Below the pieces are notes generated by a model. That model did no database searches and was not told where the DNA came from. It worked only from the letters and a program-made list of their open reading frames with translations. Of a stretch of 64,000 nucleotides of DNA, positions 22,610 to 33,830 are shown piece by piece. Within the stretch, counting starts at the first letter, position 1. Each line of letters begins with the position of its first letter. The position numbers and the translations under genes are program-made. This stretch comes from Kluyvera georgiana ATCC 51603 (GTDB lineage: Bacteria > Pseudomonadota > Gammaproteobacteria > Enterobacterales > Enterobacteriaceae), in assembly GCF_001654985.1 (NCBI RefSeq), contig NZ_LXEU01000024.1:41086-105085 (forward strand), given 5' to 3'.

Positions 22610-23656
22610 TTAGCTGCTTTTTTCTGCCTTCGCCAGCTCCCGCATCAGCGGCATCATTACCCGCACCACCTCGCGGCTACGGCGCTCAATACGCCCCGGC
22701 AGCGCCTTATCAATATATTGCTGGTTGTCGAGTTGCGCGTTATGCCAGCTGGTCCCATCCGGGAAGCTGGTGCTTTTCGCACGCTGCTGGTAGCCGTCCT
22801 TTTTGCCAAGCGACCAGTTGGTGGCTTCGACAGAAAGTACGGGGATACCTGCGTTATCAAAAATTTCGGCATCGTTGCAGCAGCCGGTGCCCTGTGGATA
22901 CAGGGGGTTAAGACCCGGGTTGGTGGCTGCGGCAATACCGCGACTGTGGGCTAACGTCAGCGCCCGGTCGCGGGTTAACTTGCGCACCGAGGCCGGAGTT
23001 TTGACGCCGCTGTTAAAATAGAGTTTGTCGCCGACGACCAGGTTATCGAGGTTAATGACCAGCAGCGTATTTTTCTTTTCCGCGCTGCTCATGCGCTTAA
23101 GTAAATTCTCTGCACCAAGCTTGCCTTCCTCTTCACCGCTGGTGGCGATAAAACGGATGCCATACTCTGTGGGAACATTTTTAAAACGTTCCGCCAGCTC
23201 CAGCATCACGCCGAGACCCAGTGCGTTATCGTCGATGCCCTGAAGCGTCAGGCCGCCGAGGTTCTGTTCGACGTCGCTGTCGCTGTGCGGCGCGTAGGTG
23301 TCCAGGTGCGCCATGACAATAATCTGCTGGCTGGATTTCCCTTCATGCGCCGCGATAACCGTGCTGCCGACCACGTTATGCCAGTTTTTTCGGTTATCTT
23401 TGCTGGTGTAGATATAGCGGCTGTTAAAGGTACGGATATCGCTCTGGTAGCCCATTTGCGCAAACTGTTGACGAATATAGTCGGCAGAGAGCATTTCAGC
23501 GGGCGTGCCGGTAATGCGTCCGGGGAAATAGGTAGCAATATAGCGAGCCTGTGTATTGGCGATGGTGCCCAGCGACGAGGCGGCGGCCTGAGCCGGGAGG
23601 GTGAAGCATACGCCGAGCGCCAGGGCTGCCATGCAGTGGCGCAATGCGGAGAACAT
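22610..23656 (-). CDS. iap: alkaline phosphatase isozyme conversion aminopeptidase
   Basis: The 348-residue secreted M28-type aminopeptidase corresponds to E. coli Iap (345), which removes the N-terminal Arg of alkaline phosphatase. A signal peptide (MFSALRHCMAALALG... AQAA) covers about the first 25 residues. The zinc ligands of the M28 fold lie in VMAHLDTYAPHSDSD, LQGIDDNALGLGVML and TSGEEEGKLGAEN. In E. coli the type I-E CRISPR-Cas locus separates cysH and iap; here the two genes are adjacent. Confidence 0.93.
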   Translation of the reverse strand: MFSALRHCMAALALGVCFTLPAQAAASSLGTIANTQARYIATYFPGRITGTPAEMLSADYIRQQFAQMGYQSDIRTFNSRYIYTSKDNRKNWHNVVGSTVIAAHEGKSSQQIIVMAHLDTYAPHSDSDVEQNLGGLTLQGIDDNALGLGVMLELAERFKNVPTEYGIRFIATSGEEEGKLGAENLLKRMSSAEKKNTLLVINLDNLVVGDKLYFNSGVKTPASVRKLTRDRALTLAHSRGIAAATNPGLNPLYPQGTGCCNDAEIFDNAGIPVLSVEATNWSLGKKDGYQQRAKSTSFPDGTSWHNAQLDNQQYIDKALPGRIERRSREVVRVMMPLMRELAKAEKSS

Positions 23657-23983
23657 AGGAAGTCCTTACAACAGAGCAAAAAAATAGACGCGCTTAGTAT
23701 GAAACTGTGATTTTCATTACACAATTTCAAAAGCTCTTAAATGCCCGAAAAATAGCATGTTAAGCACTTTTTGATATTTGCTTTTCCAGCGCGTTATTCC
23801 TTTGAGTAACTACTCATTCCTTTTCGTAATTTCATTTGGTCTAAACCTACCCCTATAGTCCCTCTATTGCTGATTGTTAGCGAGTTGTAGCACGACCCCG
23901 CAGCAACAACCCAATAAGCGCCAACGACAAGATCGGCCCTCAAACACAACAGATACGCAATGAATCAGGCTTAAGGAACGGTT
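23657..23983. promoter_or_regulatory. iap-cysD divergent promoter region
   Basis: These 327 bases carry no recognisable gene. The first part (23660-23780) serves iap. The stretch 23800-23880, with TTCGTAATTTCATTTGGTCT and CCCTATAGTCCCTCT, resembles the CysB-controlled promoter in front of E. coli cysDNC. The cysD leader contains a short ribosome-binding site, AAGGAACGG. Confidence 0.55.
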
Positions 23984-24892
23984 ATGGACCAAAAACGACT
24001 TACTCACCTGCGGCAACTGGAGGCGGAAAGCATCCATATCATCCGTGAGGTGGCCGCCGAATTCTCTAATCCGGTGATGATGTACTCCATCGGCAAAGAT
24101 TCCAGCGTAATGCTGCATCTGGCGCGCAAGGCGTTTTATCCGGGCACGTTGCCGTTCCCTCTGTTGCACGTCGATACCGGCTGGAAGTTCCGCGAAATGT
24201 ACGAGTTCCGCGACCGTACTGCGAAAGCCTACGGCTGTGAACTGCTGGTGCATAAAAACCCGGAAGGGGTGGCGATGGGGATCAACCCGTTTGTCCACGG
24301 TAGCGCCAAGCACACCGACATTATGAAAACTGAAGGGCTGAAGCAGGCGCTGAACAAATACGGTTTTGATGCCGCCTTCGGCGGCGCGCGCCGCGATGAA
24401 GAGAAATCTCGCGCCAAAGAGCGTATTTACTCCTTCCGCGACCGCTTCCACCGCTGGGATCCGAAAAACCAGCGTCCGGAGCTGTGGCATAACTACAATG
24501 GCCAGATCAACAAAGGTGAAAGCATCCGCGTCTTCCCGCTCTCTAACTGGACCGAGCTGGATATCTGGCAGTATATCTATCTGGAAAACATCGAAATTGT
24601 TCCGCTGTACCTGGCCGCTGAGCGCCCGGTGCTGGAACGTGACGGCATGCTGATGATGATCGATGACGATCGCATTGATTTACAGCCGGGTGAAGTGATC
24701 AAAAAACGCATGGTGCGTTTCCGTACCCTGGGATGCTGGCCGCTGACCGGCGCGGTAGAGTCCGACGCGCAAACGCTGCCGGAAATTATCGAAGAGATGC
24801 TGGTCTCGACCACCAGTGAACGCCAGGGCCGCGTGATTGACCGCGACCAGGCCGGCTCCATGGAGCTTAAAAAACGTCAGGGTTATTTCTAA
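23984..24892 (+). CDS. cysD: sulfate adenylyltransferase subunit 2
   Basis: The 302-residue ATP pyrophosphatase-fold subunit forms APS from ATP and sulfate, driven by GTP hydrolysis in CysN. The PP-loop is [14 protein letters not shown] near residue 40 and the family segment [19 protein letters not shown] follows. It also has [20 protein letters not shown]. Length equals E. coli CysD (302). It begins the cysDNC operon, 9 bases ahead of cysN. Confidence 0.98.
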   Translation: MDQKRLTHLRQLEAESIHIIREVAAEFSNPVMMYSIGKDSSVMLHLARKAFYPGTLPFPLLHVDTGWKFREMYEFRDRTAKAYGCELLVHKNPEGVAMGINPFVHGSAKHTDIMKTEGLKQALNKYGFDAAFGGARRDEEKSRAKERIYSFRDRFHRWDPKNQRPELWHNYNGQINKGESIRVFPLSNWTELDIWQYIYLENIEIVPLYLAAERPVLERDGMLMMIDDDRIDLQPGEVIKKRMVRFRTLGCWPLTGAVESDAQTLPEIIEEMLVSTTSERQGRVIDRDQAGSMELKKRQGYF

Positions 24893-24901
24893 GGAGCCGC
24901 C

Positions 24902-26329
24902 ATGAACACCACTATTGCACAACAAATTGCCGATGAAGGCGGCGTTGAAGCGTATCTGCACGCTCAGCAGCACAAAAGCCTGCTGCGTTTTCTGACCTGC
25001 GGCAGCGTGGATGACGGCAAAAGTACGCTGATTGGCCGCCTGCTGCACGATACTCGTCAGATTTACGAGGACCAGCTGTCGTCGCTGCACAATGACAGCA
25101 AGCGTCACGGCACCCAGGGCGAGAAGCTCGATCTGGCGTTACTGGTGGATGGCCTGCAGGCCGAGCGCGAGCAGGGCATCACCATCGACGTGGCGTACCG
25201 CTATTTCTCCACTGAGAAGCGTAAATTTATTATCGCCGACACCCCGGGGCACGAGCAGTACACCCGTAACATGGCCACCGGCGCGTCGACCTGCGACCTG
25301 GCGATTTTGCTGATCGACGCGCGTAAAGGTGTGCTGGATCAGACCCGTCGTCACAGCTTTATTTCCACACTGCTGGGCATCAAACATCTGGTGGTGGCTG
25401 TCAATAAAATGGATCTCGTCGGCTACAGCGAAGAGACCTTTAACCGCATTCGCGAAGAGTATCTGACCTTTGCCGAGCAGCTGCCGGGCAATCTCGATAT
25501 TCGCTTCGTACCGCTGTCCGCGCTGGAAGGCGATAACGTTGCCAGCAACAGCGACAAGCTGCCGTGGTACAGCGGCCCGACGCTGCTGGAAGTGCTGGAG
25601 ACGGTGGAAATTCGTCGTACGGTGGATACCCAACCGATGCGTTTCCCGGTTCAGTACGTGAACCGCCCGAACCTCGATTTCCGTGGTTTCTCCGGCACGC
25701 TGGCTTCCGGCACCGTGAAGGTCGGCCAGCGCATTAAGGTGCTGCCGTCAGGCGTAGAGTCTACCGTGGCGCGCATCGTGACCTTCGACGGCGATCTGCA
25801 GGAAGCGGCGGCAGGCGAAGCCATCACGCTGGTACTGAAAGATGAAATCGACATCAGCCGTGGCGACCTGCTGCTTGACGCACAGGACGCGCTGCCGACG
25901 GTGCAACGCGCTGCCGTTGACGTGGTGTGGATGGCCGAGCAGCCGCTGGCGGCAGGGCAAAGCTATGATATTAAAGTCGCCGGTAAGAAAACCCGCGCCC
26001 GCGTCGATGGCATTCAGTATCAGGTTGATATCAATAACCTCACCCAGCGCGAAGTGGACGCGCTGCCGCTGAACGGTATCGGCCTGGTGGATCTGACTTT
26101 TGATGAGCCGCTGGTGCTCGATAAATATCAGGAAAACCCGGTCACCGGCGGCCTGATCTTTATTGACCGCTTAAGCAACGTGACCGTCGGTGCGGGCATG
26201 GTGCGTGAACCGAATACCGAGGATGCGGTGGTGAGTTCAGAGTTCAGCGCTTTTGAACTTGAGCTGAATGCGTTGGTGCGCAAACACTTCCCGCATTGGG
26301 GCGCGCGCGATCTGCTGGGAGGCAAGTAA
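24902..26329 (+). CDS. cysN: sulfate adenylyltransferase subunit 1 (GTPase)
   Basis: The 475-residue elongation-factor-like GTPase drives APS synthesis with CysD. GTP-binding motifs are visible in order: G1 [10 protein letters not shown]3 [12 protein letters not shown]4 NKMDLVG and the G5 region VPLSALEG. Two beta-barrel domains follow. It corresponds to E. coli CysN (475). The stop overlaps the cysC start in TAATG. Confidence 0.98.
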   Translation: MNTTIAQQIADEGGVEAYLHAQQHKSLLRFLTCGSVDDGKSTLIGRLLHDTRQIYEDQLSSLHNDSKRHGTQGEKLDLALLVDGLQAEREQGITIDVAYRYFSTEKRKFIIADTPGHEQYTRNMATGASTCDLAILLIDARKGVLDQTRRHSFISTLLGIKHLVVAVNKMDLVGYSEETFNRIREEYLTFAEQLPGNLDIRFVPLSALEGDNVASNSDKLPWYSGPTLLEVLETVEIRRTVDTQPMRFPVQYVNRPNLDFRGFSGTLASGTVKVGQRIKVLPSGVESTVARIVTFDGDLQEAAAGEAITLVLKDEIDISRGDLLLDAQDALPTVQRAAVDVVWMAEQPLAAGQSYDIKVAGKKTRARVDGIQYQVDINNLTQREVDALPLNGIGLVDLTFDEPLVLDKYQENPVTGGLIFIDRLSNVTVGAGMVREPNTEDAVVSSEFSAFELELNALVRKHFPHWGARDLLGGK

Positions 26330-26934
26330 TGGCGGCACATGACGAAAACGTCGTCTGGCATGCCCATCCCGTCACCGCGCAGCAGCGTGAACAACTCCAC
26401 GGGCATCGTGGGGTTGTGCTGTGGTTTACCGGGCTCTCGGGCTCGGGTAAATCCACGGTGGCCGGGGCGCTGGAAGAGGCGCTGCATGAGCTTGGTGTAA
26501 GCACCTATTTGCTTGATGGCGATAATGTGCGCCACGGGCTGTGCAACGATCTCGGTTTTAGCGATGCTGACCGTAAAGAAAATATTCGCCGCGTCGGTGA
26601 AGTGGCGAAGCTGATGGTGGATGCCGGGCTGGTAGTATTGACCGCATTTATCTCTCCTCACCGCGCTGAACGGCAGATGGTGCGTGAACGCGTGGGGGAC
26701 GATCGTTTCTTTGAGGTATTCGTCGATACACCGTTGGCAACCTGCGAGGCTCGCGATCCGAAAGGACTTTATAAGAAAGCGCGCGCCGGAGAGCTGCGTA
26801 ATTTCACCGGAATTGATTCATTGTATGAATCGCCCGAGCAGCCTGCGATCCACCTGGATGGTGAACAATTAGTAACAAATTTGGTTGCGCAATTATTAGA
26901 TCTACTGAGGCAGAGCGATATTATCAGATCCTGA
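26329..26934 (+). CDS. cysC: adenylylsulfate kinase
   Basis: The 201-residue enzyme phosphorylates APS to PAPS. The P-loop GLSGSGKST lies near residue 35, [12 protein letters not shown] binds APS, and the phosphoryl-accepting Ser is in [11 protein letters not shown] (near 109). The start at 26329 gives [15 protein letters not shown], matching E. coli CysC; a possible start at 26296 would lie inside cysN. Confidence 0.97.
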   Translation: MAAHDENVVWHAHPVTAQQREQLHGHRGVVLWFTGLSGSGKSTVAGALEEALHELGVSTYLLDGDNVRHGLCNDLGFSDADRKENIRRVGEVAKLMVDAGLVVLTAFISPHRAERQMVRERVGDDRFFEVFVDTPLATCEARDPKGLYKKARAGELRNFTGIDSLYESPEQPAIHLDGEQLVTNLVAQLLDLLRQSDIIRS

Positions 26935-26977
26935 AAACGTGTCGGAGTTTGCCTGCTCCGACCTAACAGGATGATTT

Positions 26978-27304
26978 ATGCGTAACACTCAGAACATCAA
27001 CGTGGCCCAACCCGAGTCACTAGCCCCTGCTTATGATGAAACCACCTGGTCTTTGTCAGGGGCTTTTGTCGGCTTTGTGGCATGGTTGATGGCGCTGGGT
27101 ATCCCCTATCTGCATTACGGCAATAACACGCTGTTCTTCTTCCTCTACACCTGGCCTTTTTTCCTTGCCCTGATGCCCGTGGCGGTAGTGGTGGGCGTTG
27201 CGTTTCACTCGCTGGTGAAAGGCAAGCTGGGTTACACCATTGTTGCAACGCTGCTGACCGTCGCCCTGCTGTGTGGTTTGCTATTCATGTGGATTATGAG
27301 TTAA
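26978..27304 (+). CDS. ygbE: DUF3561 inner-membrane protein YgbE
   Basis: The 108-residue protein has three predicted membrane segments (around residues 28-46, 52-80 and 85-106). It is the homologue of E. coli YgbE, which lies at the same place after cysC. The family has no established function. The start has an AGGATGATTT ribosome-binding region. Only membrane location is supported. Confidence 0.88.
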   Translation: MRNTQNINVAQPESLAPAYDETTWSLSGAFVGFVAWLMALGIPYLHYGNNTLFFFLYTWPFFLALMPVAVVVGVAFHSLVKGKLGYTIVATLLTVALLCGLLFMWIMS

Positions 27305-27454
27305 TCCTTTTGCCTGAGGCGTCGGCGGCAGCGATTGCGCGCCAATACGCAGGGGAAATGTGGTAAATTTCCGGCGATATGCGGTATCGCCTGCGGCCGG
27401 AGTGGAGTATGACGGCAAGTTATGGGATGATAGAGCCGTTTTTCAGGGGGCAGG

Positions 27455-27772
27455 ATGGGTAAATTAACGCTGCTATTACTGGCTTTGCTGGTCTGGTTAC
27501 AATATTCGCTGTGGTTCGGAAAGAACGGTCTGCATGACTTCAGCCGAGTCCGTGATGATGTATCCGTACAACAAACAACCAACGCAAAATTAAAAGCGCG
27601 CAACGATCAGCTTTTCGCCGAAATTGATGACCTTAATGGCGGCCAGGAAGCGATTGAGGAACGTGCACGTAATGAACTCAGCATGACCCGTCCGGGCGAA
27701 ACGTTCTATCGTCTGGTTCCGGATGCGTCTAAACGTACGCAGAGCGCGGGGCAAACGCAAACTAATCGATAA
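27455..27772 (+). CDS. ftsB: cell division protein FtsB
   Basis: The 105-residue bitopic protein is part of the FtsQLB divisome complex. It has a short cytoplasmic N-terminus, one membrane helix ([18 protein letters not shown], residues 4-21) and a coiled coil ([18 protein letters not shown]). It corresponds to E. coli FtsB (103). It starts an essential cluster with ispD, 19 bases downstream. Confidence 0.96.
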   Translation: MGKLTLLLLALLVWLQYSLWFGKNGLHDFSRVRDDVSVQQTTNAKLKARNDQLFAEIDDLNGGQEAIEERARNELSMTRPGETFYRLVPDASKRTQSAGQTQTNR

Positions 27773-27791
27773 CCAGTCCCAGGATGACGAC

Positions 27792-28502
27792 ATGGCCGTG
27801 ACTTTTCCGGGCGTATGCGCCGTGGTGCCGGCAGCCGGATTTGGCCGCCGCATGCAAACGGACTGCCCAAAACAATATCTCTCAATCGGTAACAAAACGA
27901 TTCTTGAACACTCGGTGGATGCGCTGCTGGCTCACGCCCGCGTCCAGCGGGTGATTATCGCCGTCTCTGCCGGAGACGAACGCTTCGCGCAGCTGCCTCT
28001 TGCGCAACATCCCCAGATTACCGTCGTTGAAGGCGGCGCCGAGCGCGCGGATTCCGTGCTGGCGGGCCTGCGCGCGATTGATGATGCGCAATGGGTGCTG
28101 GTACACGATGCGGCCCGTCCGTGTCTGCATCAGGACGATCTGGCGCGCCTGCTCAGCTTAAGCGAAACCAGCCGGGTTGGCGGTATTCTGGCCGCGCCGG
28201 TGCGCGATACCATGAAGCGCGCCGAGCCGGGGAAAGCCGCGATTGCGCACACCGTCGATCGTAACGATCTGTGGCATGCGCTGACGCCGCAGTTTTTCCC
28301 TCGCGAACTGTTACTGGATTGCTTAACCCGCGCGCTGAACGAAGGCGCGTCGATTACCGACGAAGCGTCGGCATTAGAATATTGCGGCTTTCATCCCGAG
28401 TTGATTGCCGGACGTGCTGATAATATTAAGGTGACCCGCCCGGAAGACCTGGCGCTCGCTGAATTTTACCTCACCCGCTCGGGTAACCCGGAGAATGCAT
28501 AA
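27792..28502 (+). CDS. ispD: 2-C-methyl-D-erythritol 4-phosphate cytidylyltransferase
   Basis: The 236-residue MEP-pathway enzyme couples MEP with CTP. It has the nucleotide-binding [20 protein letters not shown] at residues 9-28 (region) and the substrate-binding [10 protein letters not shown]. Start at 27792 (MAVTFPGVC) matches E. coli IspD (236). It overlaps ispF by one base (TAATG). Confidence 0.97.
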   Translation: MAVTFPGVCAVVPAAGFGRRMQTDCPKQYLSIGNKTILEHSVDALLAHARVQRVIIAVSAGDERFAQLPLAQHPQITVVEGGAERADSVLAGLRAIDDAQWVLVHDAARPCLHQDDLARLLSLSETSRVGGILAAPVRDTMKRAEPGKAAIAHTVDRNDLWHALTPQFFPRELLLDCLTRALNEGASITDEASALEYCGFHPELIAGRADNIKVTRPEDLALAEFYLTRSGNPENA

Positions 28503-28981
28503 TGCGAATTGGACACGGTTTTGACGTACACGCCTTTGGCGGCGAAGGCCCGATTATCATTGGCGGCGTGCGCATCCCGTACGAAAAAGGGCTGCTGGCG
28601 CACTCCGATGGCGACGTTGCGCTGCACGCGTTGACCGACGCCCTGCTGGGCGCGGCGGCGCTGGGCGATATCGGTAAACTGTTCCCGGATACCGACCCGG
28701 CCTTTAAAGGCGCGGACAGCCGCGCGTTGCTGCGAGAAGCGTGGAAACGCGTCCAGGCCAAAGGCTACACGCTAGGCAATGTTGATGTCACCATCATTGC
28801 ACAGGCGCCGAAAATGCTGCCGCACATCCCGCAAATGCGCGTGTTTATTGCCGAAGACCTCGGCTGCCATATGGACGACGTTAACGTAAAAGCGACCACC
28901 ACCGAGAAGCTCGGCTTTACCGGGCGCGGTGAAGGCATTGCCTGTGAAGCGGTCGCACTGCTACAAAAGGCTACGTCATGA
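28502..28981 (+). CDS. ispF: 2-C-methyl-D-erythritol 2,4-cyclodiphosphate synthase
   Basis: The 159-residue trimeric enzyme of the MEP isoprenoid pathway forms cyclodiphosphate with release of CMP. Metal ligands are Asp8 and His10 in [10 protein letters not shown] and the His of [12 protein letters not shown]. The conserved [17 protein letters not shown] is near the C-terminus. Length equals E. coli IspF. It overlaps truD by four bases. Confidence 0.97.
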   Translation: MRIGHGFDVHAFGGEGPIIIGGVRIPYEKGLLAHSDGDVALHALTDALLGAAALGDIGKLFPDTDPAFKGADSRALLREAWKRVQAKGYTLGNVDVTIIAQAPKMLPHIPQMRVFIAEDLGCHMDDVNVKATTTEKLGFTGRGEGIACEAVALLQKATS

Positions 28982-30027
28982 TTCAGTTTGATGCACTGAC
29001 CTACCTGCACGGCAAGCCGCAGGGGACGGGGCAATTAAAGGCCAGTCCGGAAGATTTTCTGGTGGTGGAAGATTTAGGTTTTGAGCCGGACGGCGAAGGC
29101 GAGCACATTCTGGTGCGCATCCTGAAAAACGGTTGCAATACCCGCTTTGTCGCCGACGCGCTGGCGAAATTCCTTAAAATTCACGCTCGTGAAGTGAGTT
29201 TTGCCGGACAGAAAGATAAGCATGCGGTCACCGAACAGTGGCTGTGCGCGCGCGTGCCGGGCAACACGATGCCGGATTTAAGCCAGTTTCAGCTGGAAGG
29301 CTGTCAGGTGCTGGAATACGCGCGTCATAAGCGTAAGCTGCGTTTAGGCGCGCTAAAAGGCAACCAGTTTACGCTGGTGCTGCGTGAGGTGAGCGGCCGT
29401 GATGACGTTGAGACGCGATTACAGGCGATTGCCGAACGCGGCGTGCCGAACTATTTCGGCGCTCAGCGTTTTGGCATTGGCGGCAGCAACCTGCTGGGCG
29501 CGTTGCGCTGGGCAGAAAGCGGCGCGCCGGTGCGGGATCGGAATAAGCGCAGTTTTTGGTTGTCGGCGGCCCGCAGCGCGTTGTTTAATCAGATAGTGAG
29601 TGAACGCCTAAAAAAACCGGACTTTAATCAAGTTGTTGACGGCGATGCGCTACAATTAGCGGGACGCGGCAGCTGGTTTGTTGCCACCGATGAAGAGCTG
29701 GCCGTATTGCAGGCTCGCGTCGACGCGCGTGAATTAATGATTACCGCAGCGCTGCCTGGGAGCGGCGACTGGGGAACACAGCGTACCGCCCTGGAATTTG
29801 AACAGACCGTGCTGGCTGAAGAGATGGCGCTGCAGTCGCTGTTGCAGCGTGAAAAAGTCGAAGCCGCGCGCCGCGCCATGCTGCTCTATCCGCAGCAGCT
29901 AAGCTGGAACTGGTGGGACGACGTCACCGTCGAACTGCGCTTCTGGCTGCCAGCGGGCAGTTTCGCGACCAGCGTGGTAAGGGAACTTATCAATACAACA
30001 GGTGATTATGCGAATATTGCTGAGTAA
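28978..30027 (+). CDS. truD: tRNA pseudouridine(13) synthase
   Basis: The 349-residue enzyme forms pseudouridine 13 in tRNA-Glu. The catalytic Asp lies in [14 protein letters not shown] (near residue 80), and [13 protein letters not shown] is the other family signature. Length equals E. coli TruD (349). Its end overlaps the surE start by 20 bases. Confidence 0.97.
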   Translation: MIQFDALTYLHGKPQGTGQLKASPEDFLVVEDLGFEPDGEGEHILVRILKNGCNTRFVADALAKFLKIHAREVSFAGQKDKHAVTEQWLCARVPGNTMPDLSQFQLEGCQVLEYARHKRKLRLGALKGNQFTLVLREVSGRDDVETRLQAIAERGVPNYFGAQRFGIGGSNLLGALRWAESGAPVRDRNKRSFWLSAARSALFNQIVSERLKKPDFNQVVDGDALQLAGRGSWFVATDEELAVLQARVDARELMITAALPGSGDWGTQRTALEFEQTVLAEEMALQSLLQREKVEAARRAMLLYPQQLSWNWWDDVTVELRFWLPAGSFATSVVRELINTTGDYANIAE

Positions 30028-30769
30028 CGATGACGGGATCCATGCGCCAGGCATTCAGACGCTGGCCAGAGCCTTACGGGAATTTGCCGAGGTTCAGGTA
30101 GTTGCACCCGATCGTAACCGCAGCGGTGCGTCGAACTCGTTGACGCTGGAATCCTCGCTTCGTACCTTCACTTTCGATAACGGCGACATTGCCGTACAGA
30201 TGGGCACGCCGACTGACTGCGTCTATCTGGGCGTCAATGCGCTGATGCGTCCGCGCCCGGATATCGTGGTTTCAGGCATTAATGCCGGCCCCAATCTGGG
30301 CGATGACGTGATCTACTCTGGCACGGTTGCCGCCGCCATGGAGGGCCGCCATTTAGGCTTTCCCGCGCTGGCGGTGTCGCTAAACGGTCATCAGCACTAT
30401 GAGACCGCCGCGGCGGTGACCTGCTCGCTGCTGCGCGCGCTCGCCCGCGAACCGCTACGCACCGGGCGTATCCTCAACGTCAACGTGCCCGACCTACCGC
30501 TTGAGCAAATCAAAGGCATTCGCGTGACCCGCTGCGGCAGCCGCCATCCGGCGGATAAAGTGATTCCACAGCAGGATCCGCGCGGTAATACTCTCTACTG
30601 GATTGGGCCGCCGGGCGACAAATGTGACGCCGGGCCGGATACCGATTTTGCCGCCGTGGACGCGGGCTACGTGTCGGTGACGCCGCTGCATGTGGATCTC
30701 ACCGCGCACAGCGCGCATGAGGTGGTCACCGGCTGGTTGGAGCAGGCGAGGGTCGATGCGCAATGGTAG
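30008..30769 (+). CDS. surE: 5'/3'-nucleotidase, stationary-phase survival protein
   Basis: The 253-residue metal-dependent nucleotidase hydrolyses nucleoside monophosphates and short polyphosphates. Metal-binding residues are in [12 protein letters not shown] and [22 protein letters not shown]. The start at 30008 ([10 protein letters not shown]) matches E. coli SurE (253); the ATG two codons upstream is less likely. It overlaps pcm by seven bases. Confidence 0.97.
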   Translation: MRILLSNDDGIHAPGIQTLARALREFAEVQVVAPDRNRSGASNSLTLESSLRTFTFDNGDIAVQMGTPTDCVYLGVNALMRPRPDIVVSGINAGPNLGDDVIYSGTVAAAMEGRHLGFPALAVSLNGHQHYETAAAVTCSLLRALAREPLRTGRILNVNVPDLPLEQIKGIRVTRCGSRHPADKVIPQQDPRGNTLYWIGPPGDKCDAGPDTDFAAVDAGYVSVTPLHVDLTAHSAHEVVTGWLEQARVDAQW

Positions 30770-31392
30770 TCAGTAAACGTATCCAGAGTCTGCTCAATCA
30801 GCTTCGTCAGCTGGGCATCCGCGATGAGCGCGTGCTCGATGCGATGGCGCAGGTTCCGCGCGATAAATTTATTGATGAAGCATTTGAACATAGCGCGTGG
30901 GAAAACGTCGCGTTGCCGATAGGCCAGGGCCAGACGATTTCACAGCCCTATATGGTGGCACGGATGACCGAGCTGCTGGAGCTGACGCCGGAGTCCCGGG
31001 TGCTGGAGATTGGCACCGGGTCGGGTTATCAGACGGCGATTCTGGCGCATATGGTGCATCATGTCTGCTCCGTTGAGCGGATAAAAAGCCTGCAATGGCA
31101 CGCCCGGCGTCGCCTGAAGCAGCTTGATTTACATAATGTATCGACCCGCCACGGCGATGGCTGGCAGGGGTGGCAGGCACGCGCCCCGTTTGACGCCATC
31201 ATCGTTACGGCGGCACCGCTCGAGATTCCGGTTGCGCTCATGTCGCAGCTGGACGAAGGCGGTATTCTTGTTTTACCCGTGGGCGACGATCGCCAGTATC
31301 TCAAGCGCGTTCATCGGCGGGGAGACGAATTTATTATTGATACCGTTGAGGCCGTTCGCTTCGTTCCCCTGGTAAAAGGGGAGCTGGCCTGA
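30763..31392 (+). CDS. pcm: L-isoaspartate O-methyltransferase
   Basis: The 209-residue repair enzyme methylates isoaspartyl residues of damaged proteins using SAM. The SAM motif is [15 protein letters not shown], preceded by [15 protein letters not shown]. It is the homologue of E. coli Pcm (208). It is translationally coupled to surE and precedes nlpD as in E. coli. Confidence 0.97.
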   Translation: MVVSKRIQSLLNQLRQLGIRDERVLDAMAQVPRDKFIDEAFEHSAWENVALPIGQGQTISQPYMVARMTELLELTPESRVLEIGTGSGYQTAILAHMVHHVCSVERIKSLQWHARRRLKQLDLHNVSTRHGDGWQGWQARAPFDAIIVTAAPLEIPVALMSQLDEGGILVLPVGDDRQYLKRVHRRGDEFIIDTVEAVRFVPLVKGELA

Positions 31393-31513
31393 GTCCCGGA
31401 TTTTTCTGAGGGTATTCAGCGCAATTCAGCGTATGGTGAACACGTTTCCAGTGTTCATAGCCTGCGTTGCACGGTATTAAGTCACTGGCAGTTAACCTAT
31501 TCCTGGGGGATAA

Positions 31514-32659
31514 ATGAGCGCGGGAAGCCCTAAATTTACCGTCAATCGTGTTGTGGCATTATCACTGGTTTCACTTTGGTTGGCCGGTTGTACTTCTTCG
31601 AATAATGCACCAGCGCCAGTCAGCTCTGTGAACAGCGGAGGCTCCAGCAGCACGAACTCCGGCATGCTGATTACGCCGCCGCCCAAAATGGGCAGCACGG
31701 CGCAATCAACGCCTCAGATTCAACCGGTACAGCCGGTTCAGACCCAGCCGGTGCAGGCGCAGCCGCAAGTCGCGCAGCCCGTTGCCGAGCAGCCGGTACA
31801 GATGCAGAACGGCCATATCGTCTATAACCGTAAATATGGCGACATTCCTAAAGGCAGCTATACCGGCGGCAGCACCTATACCGTGAAGCACGGTGATACG
31901 CTGTTCTACATTGCATGGGTTACCGGGAATGATTTCCGTGACCTGGCGCAGCGTAACAACGTTGCGGCGCCGTACGCCCTGAACGTCGGCCAGGTTCTGC
32001 AGGTGGGGAATGCTTCAGGCCAGCCGATTACCGGCAATAACTCGGTCGCCATGGCCAGCGCACAGGCCAGCAGCGGAAATTCCGGATTAGTCTCAAAACC
32101 TGCACAAAATTCAACCGCGGTTGTTGCGTCGACTCCGACAATTACGTATTCTGAGGATTCAGGTGAACAAAGTGCTAACAAAATGTTGCCTAACAACAAG
32201 CCTGCGACGACCGTCACAGCGCCTGTAACGGCACCCACTGCGAGCACGACCGTACCGAATGCCAGCAGTACTTCAACCAGTTCGCCAATCTCTTCGTGGC
32301 GCTGGCCAACTGACGGCAAGGTCATCGAGAACTTTAGCGGCACCGACGGTGGCAACAAAGGTATCGATATTGCGGGCAGTAAAGGACAGGCAATCGTCGC
32401 AACCGCCGATGGGCGCGTCGTCTATGCCGGTAACGCACTGCGCGGTTACGGTAATCTTATTATCATCAAACACAACGATGATTACCTGAGTGCCTACGCT
32501 CATAACGATACAATGCTGGTCCGGGAACAACAGGACGTCAAGGCGGGGCAGAAAATCGCTACCATGGGTAGCACCGGAACCAGTTCAACACGTTTGCATT
32601 TTGAAATTCGTTACAAGGGGAAATCCGTCAACCCGCTGCAGTATTTACCGCAGCGATAA
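31514..32659 (+). CDS. nlpD: lipoprotein NlpD, activator of amidase AmiC
   Basis: The 381-residue outer-membrane lipoprotein has the lipobox LWLAGC (Cys26). A Pro/Gln-rich linker follows (about 70-105), then a LysM peptidoglycan-binding domain ([18 protein letters not shown], about 121-165) and a C-terminal LytM/M23 domain (about 275-381). LytM domains of this family are catalytically degenerate and activate AmiC for septal cell-wall splitting. It corresponds to E. coli NlpD (379). In E. coli the main rpoS promoter lies inside nlpD; the equivalent region is present here. Confidence 0.96.
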   Translation: MSAGSPKFTVNRVVALSLVSLWLAGCTSSNNAPAPVSSVNSGGSSSTNSGMLITPPPKMGSTAQSTPQIQPVQPVQTQPVQAQPQVAQPVAEQPVQMQNGHIVYNRKYGDIPKGSYTGGSTYTVKHGDTLFYIAWVTGNDFRDLAQRNNVAAPYALNVGQVLQVGNASGQPITGNNSVAMASAQASSGNSGLVSKPAQNSTAVVASTPTITYSEDSGEQSANKMLPNNKPATTVTAPVTAPTASTTVPNASSTSTSSPISSWRWPTDGKVIENFSGTDGGNKGIDIAGSKGQAIVATADGRVVYAGNALRGYGNLIIIKHNDDYLSAYAHNDTMLVREQQDVKAGQKIATMGSTGTSSTRLHFEIRYKGKSVNPLQYLPQR

Positions 32660-32685
32660 GTCGGCAAAGTACTTCACATGAACGC

Positions 32686-32776
32686 TTTCAGGCGACGTCG
32701 GCGACCGCAGAGGTCGCCTGAAAAGTGACATGATAAGGTGCATTGCCTGGGGATCACGGGTAGGAGCCACCTTAAA
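32686..32776 (+). promoter_or_regulatory. rpoS mRNA leader with strong hairpin
   Basis: TTTCAGGCGAC (32686-32696) and GTCGCCTGAAA (32713-32723) form an 11-bp stem in the nlpD-rpoS gap. The last 30 bases before the ATG contain GGATCACGGGTAGGAGCCAC, identical to the E. coli rpoS leader region that is controlled by DsrA, RprA and ArcZ. Three extra A residues separate CCACCTTA from the ATG compared with E. coli. The hairpin itself is not seen in the E. coli sequence as I recall it. Regulation by small RNAs is inferred from the conserved proximal leader. Confidence 0.6.
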
Positions 32777-33769
32777 ATGAGTCAGAATACGCTGAAAGTT
32801 CATGATTTAAATGAAGACGCGGAATTTGATGAGAATGGAGTAGAGGTTTTCGATGAGAAGGCCTTAAATGAAGAGGAACCCAGTGACAACGAACTCGCGG
32901 AAGAAGAGCTCTTATCGCAAGGTGCCACTCAACGTGTACTCGATGCGACTCAGCTTTACTTAGGCGAGATCGGCTATTCTCCGTTATTGACCGCTGAAGA
33001 AGAAGTTTATTTTGCACGTCGTGCCCTGCGTGGCGACGTTGCCTCACGCCGTCGGATGATTGAAAGCAACCTTCGTCTGGTGGTAAAAATTGCCCGCCGT
33101 TACGGCAATCGTGGTCTGGCGCTGCTGGATCTGATTGAAGAGGGCAACCTGGGGCTGATTCGTGCCGTAGAGAAGTTCGACCCGGAGCGTGGGTTCCGTT
33201 TTTCAACCTATGCCACCTGGTGGATTCGTCAGACTATTGAACGGGCGATCATGAACCAAACCCGTACCATTCGTCTGCCTATCCATATCGTTAAAGAGCT
33301 AAACGTCTATCTGCGTACCGCGCGTGAACTGTCCCATAAGCTGGACCATGAACCGAGCGCGGAAGAGATAGCTGAACAGCTGGATAAGCCGGTTGATGAC
33401 GTAAGCCGTATGCTGCGTCTCAATGAACGCATCACTTCAGTTGATACGCCGCTGGGCGGAGATTCTGAGAAAGCGCTGCTGGATATCCTGGCCGATGAAA
33501 ATGAAAACGGTCCGGAAGACACCACGCAAGACGATGACATGAAGCAAAGCATCGTAAAATGGCTGTTCGAACTGAACGCCAAACAACGAGAAGTGCTGGC
33601 GCGTCGTTTTGGCCTGTTGGGGTATGAAGCAGCTACGCTGGAAGATGTCGGCCGCGAGATTGGCCTGACCCGCGAACGCGTGCGTCAGATTCAGGTTGAA
33701 GGTCTGCGTCGTCTGCGTGAAATTCTGCAGACGCAGGGGCTGAATATCGAAGCGCTGTTCCGCGAATAA
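32777..33769 (+). CDS. rpoS: RNA polymerase sigma factor RpoS (sigma-38)
   Basis: The 330-residue general stress and stationary-phase sigma factor has the expected regions: 1.2 ([18 protein letters not shown]), 2 ([48 protein letters not shown]), 3 ([19 protein letters not shown]) and 4 (ETIGL-type [23 protein letters not shown]). Length equals E. coli RpoS with no internal stop, so it should be functional. The start at 32777 ([11 protein letters not shown]) is the E. coli start; an in-frame ATG at 32738 lies in the leader. Confidence 0.98.
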   Translation: MSQNTLKVHDLNEDAEFDENGVEVFDEKALNEEEPSDNELAEEELLSQGATQRVLDATQLYLGEIGYSPLLTAEEEVYFARRALRGDVASRRRMIESNLRLVVKIARRYGNRGLALLDLIEEGNLGLIRAVEKFDPERGFRFSTYATWWIRQTIERAIMNQTRTIRLPIHIVKELNVYLRTARELSHKLDHEPSAEEIAEQLDKPVDDVSRMLRLNERITSVDTPLGGDSEKALLDILADENENGPEDTTQDDDMKQSIVKWLFELNAKQREVLARRFGLLGYEAATLEDVGREIGLTRERVRQIQVEGLRRLREILQTQGLNIEALFRE

Positions 33770-33786
33770 GCCTGTTTTTTTCAAAG

Positions 33787-33813
33787 AGGTCAGTCATCAG
33801 ACTGGCCTTTTTC
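33787..33813 (+). terminator. rpoS rho-independent terminator
   Basis: AGGTCAGTC and GACTGGCCT form a 9-bp stem (one G-T pair) around ATCA, followed by TTTTTC. It lies 17 bases after the rpoS stop and in front of the convergent MarR-type gene. Confidence 0.85.
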
Positions 33814-33830
33814 TTTGCTTTTTTTCCGCG

